Below the pieces are notes generated by a model. The model saw only the letters and a program-made list of their open reading frames with translations. It did not search any database and had not been told where the DNA came from. Positions 35,901-43,191 of a DNA stretch of 64,000 nucleotides are shown in pieces. Positions within the stretch are counted from its first letter, which is position 1. Every line of letters begins with the position of its first letter. The stretch is from CBDFGT01 sp965247225 (lineage in GTDB: Bacteria; Pseudomonadota; Alphaproteobacteria; Rhizobiales; Rhizobiaceae). The stretch is from positions 124,001 through 188,000 of the forward strand of contig CBDFGT010000039.1 of the NCBI GenBank assembly GCA_965247225.1, read 5' to 3'. The translations under genes and the position numbers were made by a program.

Positions 35901-36014
35901 AAATCCATCATGGACCTGTGCAGCAAAAGCGAGAGCATGGAGGAATGCAAAAAGGGGCCGCTGAGTTCCGCTGCTGTGAAAGCTCTGGCAACTTTGATCA
36001 CCAGGGTGGAATAA
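32919..36014 (+). CDS. large exported Sel1/TPR-repeat protein with tandem 109-residue units
   Basis: The 1031-residue product has a signal peptide (ILFFSTLLSLNSSALLA) and is almost wholly Sel1-like repeats. Residues about 100-610 contain nearly five copies of a 109-residue block, each with three Sel1 units (such as ALSYFRQAADSGNIGAKLS). Beyond residue 610 the repeats are divergent. The last 90 residues (IASIKNINPNAFVYIQQAEL, then GLYSGPLNG) resemble a peptidoglycan-binding-like tail. Sel1 proteins are protein-interaction scaffolds, several of them in periplasmic polysaccharide export. It lies behind gmd and is followed by a terminator. The partner is unknown. Confidence 0.85.
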   Translation: MPFSKKILFFSTLLSLNSSALLAEDAAPNVVPATQNVTKPTTAQKMPSAEQLAKTLKGSTDPKEIEATLKTLTGMADTGNADASFQLGDLYYRGGVVPMDGAMAIAYFAKSASAGNSAANARIGEIYRDGTIVPMDTDKALSYFRQAADSGNIGAKLSIAQMMIDGKGMQADVAGGIRQLEDIAAATGNAGAFFNLGEVYSRGRAMPADGARAIAYFAKSASAGNSAANARIGEIYRDGTIVPMDTDKALSYFRQAADSGNIGAKLSIAQMMIDGKGMQADVEGGIRQLEDIAAATGNAGAFFNLGEVYSRGKALPADGARAIDYFAKSASAGNSAANARIGEIYRDGTIVPMDTDKALSYFRQAADSGNIGAKLSIAQMMIDGKGMQADVEGGIRQLEDIAAATGNAGAFFNLGEVYSRGKALPADGARAIDYFAKSASAGNSAANARIGEIYRDGTIVPMDTDKALSYFRQAADSGNIGAKLSIAQMMIDGKGMQADVEGGIRQLEDIAAATGNAGAFFNLGEVYSRGRALPADGARAIAYFAKSASAGNSAANARIGEIYRDGTIVPMDTDKALSYFRQAADSGNIGAKLSIAQMMIDGKGMQADVEGGVGIMEALAATGNADALNRLAVLYSQSGSVPTDGAKAVEILGKLIATGDTRSNITLGQIYRDGFLVQKDMDKARSYFKAAADAGLGVGKVRLAETMLSAGSGTKDRDEAMALLKEVSGSTDRSALRTLADALANPELVDVKDAEVAKAYEAAGNAGDANAWLRLGQLYSEGTILKKNKVKAAEAFEKAKDGGDPNGAAALARILASGDTGGKGAGKQGVAMLRKQADAGDIQSITTLANLYLNGNGVPKDPQKAISLLEAASASGKLAATRQLISYYRDGTAKAVKKSPAKAAEILSKRSSQFDPATLLQEKAMLAAAASTGTKGFSDTFDAINAIPPNRRIGTIASIKNINPNAFVYIQQAELKERGLYSGPLNGLLTSSTIKSIMDLCSKSESMEECKKGPLSSAAVKALATLITRVE
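33216..34753 (+). repeat. 327-bp near-identical tandem repeats inside the Sel1 gene
   Basis: Copies begin at 33216, 33543, 33870, 34197 and 34524 with exactly 327-base spacing (109 codons). They differ by only a few bases per unit, such as ATGGCC versus AGGGCC or CTGCCC versus ATGCCC. The last unit is partial and decays after 34753. Such identity at DNA level means recent duplication or ongoing homogenisation, and the copy number is likely variable. Confidence 0.95.
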
Positions 36015-36040
36015 AAGTCATCAACCATTGATCCATGTGC

Positions 36041-36066
36041 AAAGCGGTGATTTCGGTCACCGCTTT
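36041..36066 (+). terminator. rho-independent terminator of the Sel1 gene
   Basis: The perfect ten-base stem AAAGCGGTGA/TCACCGCTTT with a TTTCGG loop lies 27 bases past the stop codon and runs into TTTTC. Confidence 0.85.
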
Positions 36067-36158
36067 TCATTTTACCATTGCGACCAGGGCATTCCAAATC
36101 ACAGTTTGCCTTCAATTCAAAAGTACAAACGTATTATAAACTATTTGAAAATGTGGAA

Positions 36159-36235
36159 TGGTACGATTGGGTGGATTCGAACCACCGACCTCAGGAGCCA
36201 CAATCCTGCGCTCTAACCAACTGAGCTACAACCGC
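36159..36235 (-). tRNA. tRNA-His (anticodon GTG)
   Basis: The 77-base gene folds into a full cloverleaf. The anticodon stem CAGGA/TCCTG carries loop TTGTGGC (anticodon GTG). The D arm is GCTC/GAGC. The T arm is GGTGG-TTCGAAT-CCACC. The acceptor is GCGGTTG with CAATCGT, closed by a G1-U72 pair. Position 73 is A and CCA is encoded. Two bases separate the D arm from the acceptor as usual, so no G-1 is encoded opposite a C73. This matches the exceptional tRNA-His type known from most alphaproteobacteria. Confidence 0.93.
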
Positions 36236-36420
36236 ACAAATAGGCATGGCATGCGGGTGATTTACTGACACCCGACGGGTTTTGCAAGTCCCTTTTTGCA
36301 GTGTATCCGGATAAATCTTGCCGCAAAGGCCCTTGAAGAGGAAACCATCACTCCGCAACGGACCTAGCAAAGCTGAAGCCTTCTATCGCTCTCGATGCAT
36401 GGAAACGATGGCAGAGAAAA

Positions 36421-36440
36421 GCCGGGCTCAAAGGCCCGGC
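36421..36440 (-). terminator. terminator of the phasin gene
   Basis: The stem GCCGGGC/GCCCGGC with a six-base loop lies 37 bases past the phasin stop and is followed on the transcribed strand by TTTTC. Confidence 0.85.
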
Positions 36441-36476
36441 TTCCGGTTTGCAGACACTCCCAGGTTAAAAAGGCGT

Positions 36477-36926
36477 TCAGGCAGCCTTGAAGGCCGACAT
36501 TGTCTTTTCAACCGCAGCCTTGCCGGGCTTTGCAACTGTTTCGGAAACAGTCTTGACGATTTCCTGCATCGACTTTGCCTGTTCCATGGCAACTTCGTAC
36601 TGCTTGCGAACGAAAGCTGTCTGGAGCTCAAACAGTTCGGCAACCGTCTTGACGCCCATCATGGCCTCGATATGTGTCAGGGCATTGTCCGTGTTTGTGC
36701 GGGCAGTTTCGATCACCTTGAGGCCGAGCTCAACCGAACCGGCCTGTGCGCTCTTCATGGTTTCTTCCACTGTCTTGGAAGCGTCTTCTGCAACAGTCTT
36801 GATCTTTGCGTAGGCTTCCTTGGACTGGGCAGCGCCCTTTTCAGCAAATTCACGTATGCTGTCTGTCATCTTGGAAGCGTCAAAAGAAGGCATTGCAAAT
36901 ACATCATCGGTTTTCTTGGCAGCCAT
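36477..36926 (-). CDS. phasin family protein
   Basis: This 149-residue all-helical, amphipathic protein is rich in Ala, Lys and Glu. It matches the phasin 2 family (central VETMKSAQAGSVELGLKVIE-like heptads, then ALTHIEAMMGVKTVAELFEL and FVRKQYEVAMEQ). Phasins coat polyhydroxyalkanoate granules and limit their size. A TGC-rich palindrome (TGCATTGCA, 37000-37008) lies 74 bases upstream and could be a PhaR/AniA-type site. The presence of acetoacetyl-CoA synthetase nearby fits PHB turnover. Confidence 0.92.
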   Translation of the reverse strand: MAAKKTDDVFAMPSFDASKMTDSIREFAEKGAAQSKEAYAKIKTVAEDASKTVEETMKSAQAGSVELGLKVIETARTNTDNALTHIEAMMGVKTVAELFELQTAFVRKQYEVAMEQAKSMQEIVKTVSETVAKPGKAAVEKTMSAFKAA

Positions 36927-36999
36927 GGTATTTTTCCTCAGGTTCAGGGTTTTGTCAGCCCTTCATTTATTCATGAACACGTACTAGCACAGATTATTG

Positions 37000-37008
37000 T
37001 GCATTGCA
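37000..37008. promoter_or_regulatory. candidate PhaR/AniA-type site upstream of phasin
   Basis: TGCATTGCA is a short TGC/GCA dyad about 75 bases ahead of the phasin ATG, in an otherwise A/T-rich control region. PhaR-type regulators of phasin genes bind TGC/GCA-rich dyads. It is weak evidence on its own. Confidence 0.3.
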
Positions 37009-37187
37009 ACATAATTGTGCGTCGCACTCGAAAAACATTTCGCCTGCCATTAACTCTGCTTTTCGATAGATGGCACCATTGCAGCAGGATTGCTGGACCG
37101 GAGCCATCTTCATTGATATTAATAAAGCGTTAATGGTGTGAATTTTTCAGTTTTTGCAGTGTGTAGCGAGTCAGGCAAGGTTTATTC

Positions 37188-40100
37188 ATGGCAACCGTCC
37201 AGTATCCATTCATCGATATTGCCGTGCACCCGAGGGTGCGCGAGCGGTTTTCCCGAGGGGAAGCCCTGGTGCTGTTTTCTCCTGATTTGCAGAGGGTTTT
37301 GTGGGCCAACGGGTCAGGGGCCAAATTGTTCGGTCATGATTATATTTATGATCTTCTGGAAGACGGGCCAGACAAAGGATCGGTAACCTTCCGGCAAATG
37401 CGGGCCACGAGCGGCCAGCTGGCCCATCCCGGTGACCAGCGCAGCTTTCTGATGCGCATGGCCAACGGTTTTCAAAGCATGACAGTCCGGGCACATATGG
37501 AATTGATGGCAGACCGCGCAGGCAACAGCGTTGTCCTGTTTGCCGTGCCAGACCAGGACAAAACCCTCCCGGCAGAAACCTGCGCGGCCATGATGATTGA
37601 CGGATTTGACGACCCGGATACGCATATGGCCGTCCTGGGGGCTGATGGCAGTGTTGTCTCGGCATCGCCCGGCTTTGAAGCCCTTGATCTTGCGCCCCTG
37701 ACAGCCAGAACACTGATCAGTGCTGTTTCCAGCCGCCAGGACCATCTGTTGAAACGCCCGGTTCCAACCGGCCTTGGCTATCTGCCTGCCGCCATCGGCA
37801 AGGTTTCGGTCATTCCGGCACTTTATCTGCTTTTTTGCGTGGAAACGGCCATCGGCCAGATGGACCCTACAGACGATTTCGCTTTTCCGGAGACGCCGGA
37901 ACCGGCACGGACAGGGCCGGACATTCCGGTTGATGACATCGCATCCCGCTCAGAAAGCCACGTCAGGGCTGAAGCCCTGCCTGCCCCCCGATCTGCCGAT
38001 GGCAGTTCCTCCACCTATGATACAGCCCTTGATGCCCTGTCGGAGATCGAGGAGCATGCTGACTTTACCGGAACGGAGAGTGATGGGGTCTGCGAACAGG
38101 ACGCTGCCTTTGAAATTGCCGATCCCGCGGCTGTGGATGGTGTTGGCGTTGACGGTCCGGAACGGAACAGCCCCGGTTCGCAGGCAGAGATTTCAGCTTC
38201 GTCTCCGGATGCGCTGCTGCAGGCTTTTGACGCCAGTGCGGAGCCGGCAAGCGATCAGAACATACCTGAAATGAAACTGCAGGAAGAGATGAACCTGCCG
38301 CTTGTGCAAGACGGTGCTGCTTCTGTCGATCCTTCTGAAACCGTTGCAGCGCATGAGGCCATAAATGATCCGGCCGCTGCTATACTGGAGGGCCGTACAG
38401 AGCCTTTCGTGTTCAACAAAAACGCAAGACCTGTGCGCTTTGTCTGGAAGATTGATGCCGATGGCAAATTTTGTGATGTGTCTTCCGAATTTGCCCTGGC
38501 GGTCGGTCCACAGGCTGCCGATGTCAATGATGTGGCCTTTGAAGACATTGCTGACCGGTTCAAACTCGATCCGGATGGCAAGATTGCCGCCCTTTTGCAA
38601 CGCAGGGATACATGGTCGGGCAAAACCATCTACTGGCCCGTCGAGAACACTGCCTATCGTGTTCCAGTCGATCTGGCAGCGCTGCCAACCTATTCACGCG
38701 ACCGCTCTTTCGATGGCTTTCGCGGGTTCGGCATAGTGCGGCTTGCTGATGTTGTCGTGGACGCGGAAGCCACCGGAATGCATCTTGCGACCGTAAAAAA
38801 GTCCGGGGCCGCCCCTGAAGAGACCTTGCCTGCCCTGGAGCATTCCCATGAGGATCCGGACACATTGACCTCCGTAGCAATCCGGACAGATTTTGTGAAT
38901 GCGCAGACTTTGCCAGCCAGCCAGAGTGAAGATGTTGAGACCGCACAGATCAATGCCGATGCCGGCATTACCTATGGCGTGTTGTCAAGCGATACCGGTG
39001 ATGCAAGTGTCGAAAACACAGTTCCTCCCGATTTCCATGGCGAGCCGCCTGCCCTCGTGCTCAGCGAAACAGCGGGACGCCGGGACAGCGACAAGATCAT
39101 CTCCCTGGATGGTCGCCGAAACCGCGAGAGTGAAGGCCTGACGGCTAACGAACATGCCGCTTTCCGGGAAATCGCGCGGCGACTTGATCCTTTCGGTTTG
39201 CACAATTCTGCCGACAGCGCTACGACAGGCGCAAGTCTGGAACCGGAGCAGTCGTCCCCTGTCACCAAAGCTCCGGGCGCCTGGTCACCGGGGGCCCTGG
39301 CCAACAGCGAATTTGAGGATGACGATGATTTCGAGATCGACACGTCCGGCCCGGCACTTGCGCCCGAACCGCTGCCAGCCGTCGATCTGGCACAAATCGG
39401 CATTCCTGCCCGTACAAAAGATGCAGAAGGACTGAGCCGTCATGTTGTCGACAGCCTGCCTGTTGCGCTTCTGGTCCATAATGGTGAAACCTTGCTTCAC
39501 GCCAATCCGGAATTTTTGCAGGCCACCGGGTACAGCAGTCTTGAGGAACTGGAAGACGCCGGTGGCCTAGATGCCCTGCTGGAACATGATGACAGCGGTA
39601 CAAAGACGGGCGGAACACCCGGCATGATGCTGGCAACAGCAGACGGGCGTCTGGTTCCGGTCACTGTCCGGCTTCAGTCGGTGCGCTGGGATGATACCAA
39701 TGCCCTGATTCTTGCGCTGGCAACCGGCGTTACTTCATCAAAGACTGTCATAGAGGGTGTGCGTGAAAAAGACCTGCCGTCACAAAGTGACGCTATAGCC
39801 GCCCTGAGAATCGAAGTGGATGAGCTGCGCTCCATACTGGAAACCGCCACAGACGGCGTTGTGATCGTGGGACAGGATGGCGACATCCGCTCCATGAACC
39901 GGTCTGCCTGTGCCCTTTTCAATTTTGATGAAAGCGATACCAGGGGGAAATCCTTCTCCATGCTGTTTGCCCATGAGAGCCAGAAAGCCGTTATGGATTA
40001 TCTGGCCGGTCTGTCCGGTCACGGGGTTGCCTCGGTTCTCAATGACGGGCGCGAGGTGATAGGGCGCGAGGCTACCGGCGGATTTCTGCCCCTGTTCATG

Positions 40101-40922
40101 ACCATGGGTCGCCTTTCGTCCTCCAACGGCTTTTGTGCTGTTATCCGCGATATTACACAGTGGAAACGCACGGAAGAAGAATTGCGCACGGCAAAACGGG
40201 CCGCTGAAACAGCCAATGCGCACAAGAGCGACTTTCTGGCCCGTGTCAGCCATGAAATCCGCACCCCGCTCAATGCCATTATCGGGTTTTCCGACATGAT
40301 GGCGACGGAACGGCTGGGGCCGATCGGCCATCCGCGCTATGTTGAATATTCCAACGACATCGGTCGCTCCGGTCGCCATGTGCTTGATATTGTAAACGAT
40401 CTTCTGGACATTTCCAAGATTGAGGCCGGGGAAATGGAGCTGGAGTTCGAGGCGGTAGAACTCAATGAATCTGTGTCGGAGGCTGTATCGCTGTTGCAGC
40501 CACAAGCCAACAACCAGCGGGTCATTATCCGCACCTCGCTGTCACAGTCCGTTCCCAAAGTGGTTGCCGATCTCAGGTCCATCAAACAGATTGCCATCAA
40601 TATTCTGGCCAATGCGATCCGCTACACGCCGTCCGGCGGACAGATTGTTGTATCGACGGCCTATGAGCCCAATGGCAGCGTTGTCCTGCGGATCCGCGAT
40701 ACCGGCATTGGCATGACCCGCGCCGAACTGGAGCAAGCCATGAAGCCTTTCCGCCAGGTGACCACCGGCTCCCGCAAACGCGGGGATGGAACCGGGCTGG
40801 GCCTGCCTTTGACCAAAGCCATGGTGGACGCCAACCGCGCCAATTTTGCAATCACATCCACCCCCAATGAAGGCACTCTCGTGGAAATCAGCTTTCCGTC
40901 GCAGCGTGTACTTGCAGATTGA
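37188..40922 (+). CDS. pdhS: large cell-cycle-type sensor histidine kinase, PdhS-like
   Basis: This 1244-residue kinase has no clear membrane helix. Its N-terminal domain (MATVQYPFIDIAVHPRVRERF) matches PdhS. A long acidic low-complexity linker (about 230-750) follows, then two PAS-like segments (about 760 and 885). The HisKA domain has phosphoacceptor His about 1022 in ARVSHEIRTPLN. The ATPase domain has N-box NILANAIRYTP, DTGIGM and GDGTGLGL. PdhS belongs to the PleC/DivJ group that signals to DivK and marks the old pole in Brucella. It is divergent from the phasin gene. The name is by overall resemblance. Confidence 0.8.
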   Translation: MATVQYPFIDIAVHPRVRERFSRGEALVLFSPDLQRVLWANGSGAKLFGHDYIYDLLEDGPDKGSVTFRQMRATSGQLAHPGDQRSFLMRMANGFQSMTVRAHMELMADRAGNSVVLFAVPDQDKTLPAETCAAMMIDGFDDPDTHMAVLGADGSVVSASPGFEALDLAPLTARTLISAVSSRQDHLLKRPVPTGLGYLPAAIGKVSVIPALYLLFCVETAIGQMDPTDDFAFPETPEPARTGPDIPVDDIASRSESHVRAEALPAPRSADGSSSTYDTALDALSEIEEHADFTGTESDGVCEQDAAFEIADPAAVDGVGVDGPERNSPGSQAEISASSPDALLQAFDASAEPASDQNIPEMKLQEEMNLPLVQDGAASVDPSETVAAHEAINDPAAAILEGRTEPFVFNKNARPVRFVWKIDADGKFCDVSSEFALAVGPQAADVNDVAFEDIADRFKLDPDGKIAALLQRRDTWSGKTIYWPVENTAYRVPVDLAALPTYSRDRSFDGFRGFGIVRLADVVVDAEATGMHLATVKKSGAAPEETLPALEHSHEDPDTLTSVAIRTDFVNAQTLPASQSEDVETAQINADAGITYGVLSSDTGDASVENTVPPDFHGEPPALVLSETAGRRDSDKIISLDGRRNRESEGLTANEHAAFREIARRLDPFGLHNSADSATTGASLEPEQSSPVTKAPGAWSPGALANSEFEDDDDFEIDTSGPALAPEPLPAVDLAQIGIPARTKDAEGLSRHVVDSLPVALLVHNGETLLHANPEFLQATGYSSLEELEDAGGLDALLEHDDSGTKTGGTPGMMLATADGRLVPVTVRLQSVRWDDTNALILALATGVTSSKTVIEGVREKDLPSQSDAIAALRIEVDELRSILETATDGVVIVGQDGDIRSMNRSACALFNFDESDTRGKSFSMLFAHESQKAVMDYLAGLSGHGVASVLNDGREVIGREATGGFLPLFMTMGRLSSSNGFCAVIRDITQWKRTEEELRTAKRAAETANAHKSDFLARVSHEIRTPLNAIIGFSDMMATERLGPIGHPRYVEYSNDIGRSGRHVLDIVNDLLDISKIEAGEMELEFEAVELNESVSEAVSLLQPQANNQRVIIRTSLSQSVPKVVADLRSIKQIAINILANAIRYTPSGGQIVVSTAYEPNGSVVLRIRDTGIGMTRAELEQAMKPFRQVTTGSRKRGDGTGLGLPLTKAMVDANRANFAITSTPNEGTLVEISFPSQRVLAD

Positions 40923-40936
40923 TACAGATGTGACTA

Positions 40937-41136
40937 GGGTCTGTTGACATTGAGGTTCCGGGCGTGGCGCGAGACGGATTTTGTCGCTGAACAGGCGAAA
41001 AGCGCAAGTGATACCTTAATGTATCACGAGCTTTTTCAACGCATTCAGCGGAAAAATACGCAGCAATCGAAGGATTTGGTGAAAATGGTCCATTTTCCCT
41101 CAAACCACGCTCCAAATCCTGAATGTCAACAGACCC
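40937..41136. mobile_element. 200-bp non-coding MITE-like element
   Basis: Perfect 15-base terminal inverted repeats GGGTCTGTTGACATT/AATGTCAACAGACCC (40937-40951 and 41122-41136) are flanked on both sides by CTA/TAG, making 18-base ends. Imperfect similarity continues inward through GCGTGG on both arms. There is no transposase and no credible gene. The ends and the CTAG target resemble IS5-family (IS427-type) elements, which could mobilise it in trans. It separates pdhS from fbpB. Confidence 0.8.
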
Positions 41137-41184
41137 TAGCAATACCGCTTTGATGTTGCGATCAGGCAGACCGGGTGACCGCTA

Positions 41185-42876
41185 TTGCAGACAGTTACAA
41201 AGAGCCCTACCCTGACCGACAGTGCCCGGATACATCTGCGAAAGGCTGATCGCAACCTGCAACTGATGGCATTTTTCATAGCCGGTTTCCTTGCCCTGCC
41301 TATCATTGCAATTGCCTGGATTGCGCTCACCGGATCACTGGATGATCTGGCGCATCTGGTAACCAGTGTTGTACCTCGGGCAACAGGGCGGACACTGGTG
41401 CTGATGGCAGGAACGGCCTGTCTTACAGGTATAACAGGCATTGCGACGGCATGGCTGATCGCCTCCTGCGATTTTCCCGGCCGCAGGATCCTTTCTGCAG
41501 CCCTCGTTCTGCCACTGGCGATGCCGACATATCTTGCCGCCTACGCATTCGGCGAGTTTTTTGACTTTACCGGCCCGTTGCAAACCGGGCTTCGCGCCAT
41601 CTTTGGCTGGACATCGGCAAAGGAATACTGGTTTTTCGACCTGCGCAATACCGGCGGGGCGATTTTTGTGCTCGGTTCCGTGCTTTACCCCTATATCTAT
41701 CTGACCTGCCGTTCGATGTTTTTGATGCAGGGCCGAACTGCTGCCGATGTTGCGCGCACATTGGGTGCCGGGTCTTTGCGGGTGCTGTTTCGCGTGCAGA
41801 TACCGATGGCCAGACCGGCAATTATCGTTGGGCTGACGCTTGTGATGATGGAAACGCTCAACGACATCGGCGCGGTTGAATATCTCGGGGTCCAGACCCT
41901 GACCTTTTCCATATACGACACATGGCTTAATCGCGGCAGCCTGTCCGGTGCGGCCCAGATTGCTGTCATCCTTTTGCTGTTTGTCGTCATCCTGACCATT
42001 ATCGAGAAGATTGCGCGACGCAGGCAGAGGTTCAGCAACACCACAACAACCAGTGCCGTTGCCAACTCCATTCGCATCCCTTTGGGCGGCTGGAAAAAAT
42101 GGACGGCCCTTGGTTTGTGCCTTCTGCCTGTGTGCTGCGGTTTTCTGATCCCGTCCCTTGTTCTGGGCGGTTATGCCATCAAACGCCTTGATGGATTTTT
42201 TTCCACCCGCCTTCTGGCAGCTTTGGGCAACAGCCTTGTCGTGTCGCTTTCGGCAGCGCTGATCACCGTTATCCTCGCCTTCACGCTCAGCTATGCACAC
42301 AGGACCAGCAGATCATGGATGACCACGCTGGCAGGGCGGATCGTCGCCTTTGGTTATGGCATTCCAGGAACCGTGCTTGCCATCGGCGTATTGATCCCGC
42401 TGTCCGGTCTCGACAATGCGATAGACGGTTTTATGCGGACGCAATTTGGATATTCGACAGGGCTTGTGCTTTCGGGCACCACTGTGGCCATTATCTATGC
42501 CTGCTCGGTACGATTTTTCGCCATGTGCGAAGGCACGCTGGATGCAGGCTTTCAAAAGCTGTCGCCCAATCTCGATATGGCCTCACGCACGCTTGGGAGA
42601 ACCCGGGCGCAGACCCTGCGCACCGTACTTCTGCCGATGATGCGGCCCGCAACACTGACCGCTGCACTTTTTGTGTTCATTGAAACGATGAAAGAGCTGT
42701 CCGCAACCATTTTGCTGCGGCCTTTTGGCTTCAACAGTCTTGCTACGCTGGTTTATGAAGATGCTTCGCGCTCCAAGGTCGAGGATGCATCTGTTCCGGC
42801 AATGATTATCATTCTGGCAGGGCTGATCCCGGTCATTCTCGTGTCGCGATCCATGGAACGCGCCCGGTCTTCCTGA
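41185..42876 (+). CDS. fbpB: ferric iron ABC transporter permease, two-module FbpB type
   Basis: This 563-residue inner-membrane protein is made of two fused permease halves. Each has an ABC coupling loop: DVARTLGAGSLRVLFRVQIP near residue 190 and MASRTLGRTRAQTLRTVLLP near 465. That is the layout of FbpB/AfuB iron permeases. The start appears to be TTG at 41185 with GGTGA ahead, since no upstream in-frame ATG is available. No ATPase gene follows, and the presumed binding-protein gene fbpA is 24 kb away beside rirA, so the transporter is dispersed. Confidence 0.9.
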   Translation: MQTVTKSPTLTDSARIHLRKADRNLQLMAFFIAGFLALPIIAIAWIALTGSLDDLAHLVTSVVPRATGRTLVLMAGTACLTGITGIATAWLIASCDFPGRRILSAALVLPLAMPTYLAAYAFGEFFDFTGPLQTGLRAIFGWTSAKEYWFFDLRNTGGAIFVLGSVLYPYIYLTCRSMFLMQGRTAADVARTLGAGSLRVLFRVQIPMARPAIIVGLTLVMMETLNDIGAVEYLGVQTLTFSIYDTWLNRGSLSGAAQIAVILLLFVVILTIIEKIARRRQRFSNTTTTSAVANSIRIPLGGWKKWTALGLCLLPVCCGFLIPSLVLGGYAIKRLDGFFSTRLLAALGNSLVVSLSAALITVILAFTLSYAHRTSRSWMTTLAGRIVAFGYGIPGTVLAIGVLIPLSGLDNAIDGFMRTQFGYSTGLVLSGTTVAIIYACSVRFFAMCEGTLDAGFQKLSPNLDMASRTLGRTRAQTLRTVLLPMMRPATLTAALFVFIETMKELSATILLRPFGFNSLATLVYEDASRSKVEDASVPAMIIILAGLIPVILVSRSMERARSS

Positions 42877-42917
42877 GTTTGGCGAGGAACGTGGTACAAG
42901 GGCTGGTCCCAAAAAGA

Positions 42918-42937
42918 AAGGCGGCCGAAGCCGCCTT
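42918..42937 (-). terminator. terminator with UUCG loop
   Basis: The stem AAGGCGGC/GCCGCCTT encloses TTCG on the minus strand and is followed there by TTTCTTTTT. It lies about 250 bases past the acetoacetyl-CoA synthetase stop and 42 bases past fbpB, so it can serve the minus-strand gene. On the plus strand the T-run is missing. The rest of 42938-43191 shows no gene. Confidence 0.7.
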
Positions 42938-43191
42938 GAATTGTGCTGTCCTGCCAGTCCTCATGAAGTATCCACTGTGTTGATATGAAAGATTTATCAA
43001 CGAGATATAAAGGTCAGCATTCGTGTTGATGTTTTGGACCACATGTTTTAACAAAGTGTGAATTTATGTTTACAGGTTTCCACAGTGGGCCACGTTCCGA
43101 TAGTTTCAGGTTAAAATTTTGAACTTTTTCAACACAGTTGAGAGTGCAGATTCTCGATTCGGGACAGTTTATTCCAACCTGCAGGCTGATA

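Noticed and set aside
36241..36476. Gene between tRNA-His and phasin
   Set aside because: Only a plus-strand shadow frame crosses it; apart from the phasin terminator I see nothing there.
40944..41153. 69-codon frame in the MITE-like element
   Set aside because: It runs through the inverted repeats and has no ribosome site or protein-like composition.
42877..43191. Possible small RNA or gene between fbpB and acetoacetyl-CoA synthetase
   Set aside because: Apart from the hairpin at 42918-42937 I see no promoter plus structured body or convincing frame; left as terminator and A/T-rich spacer.
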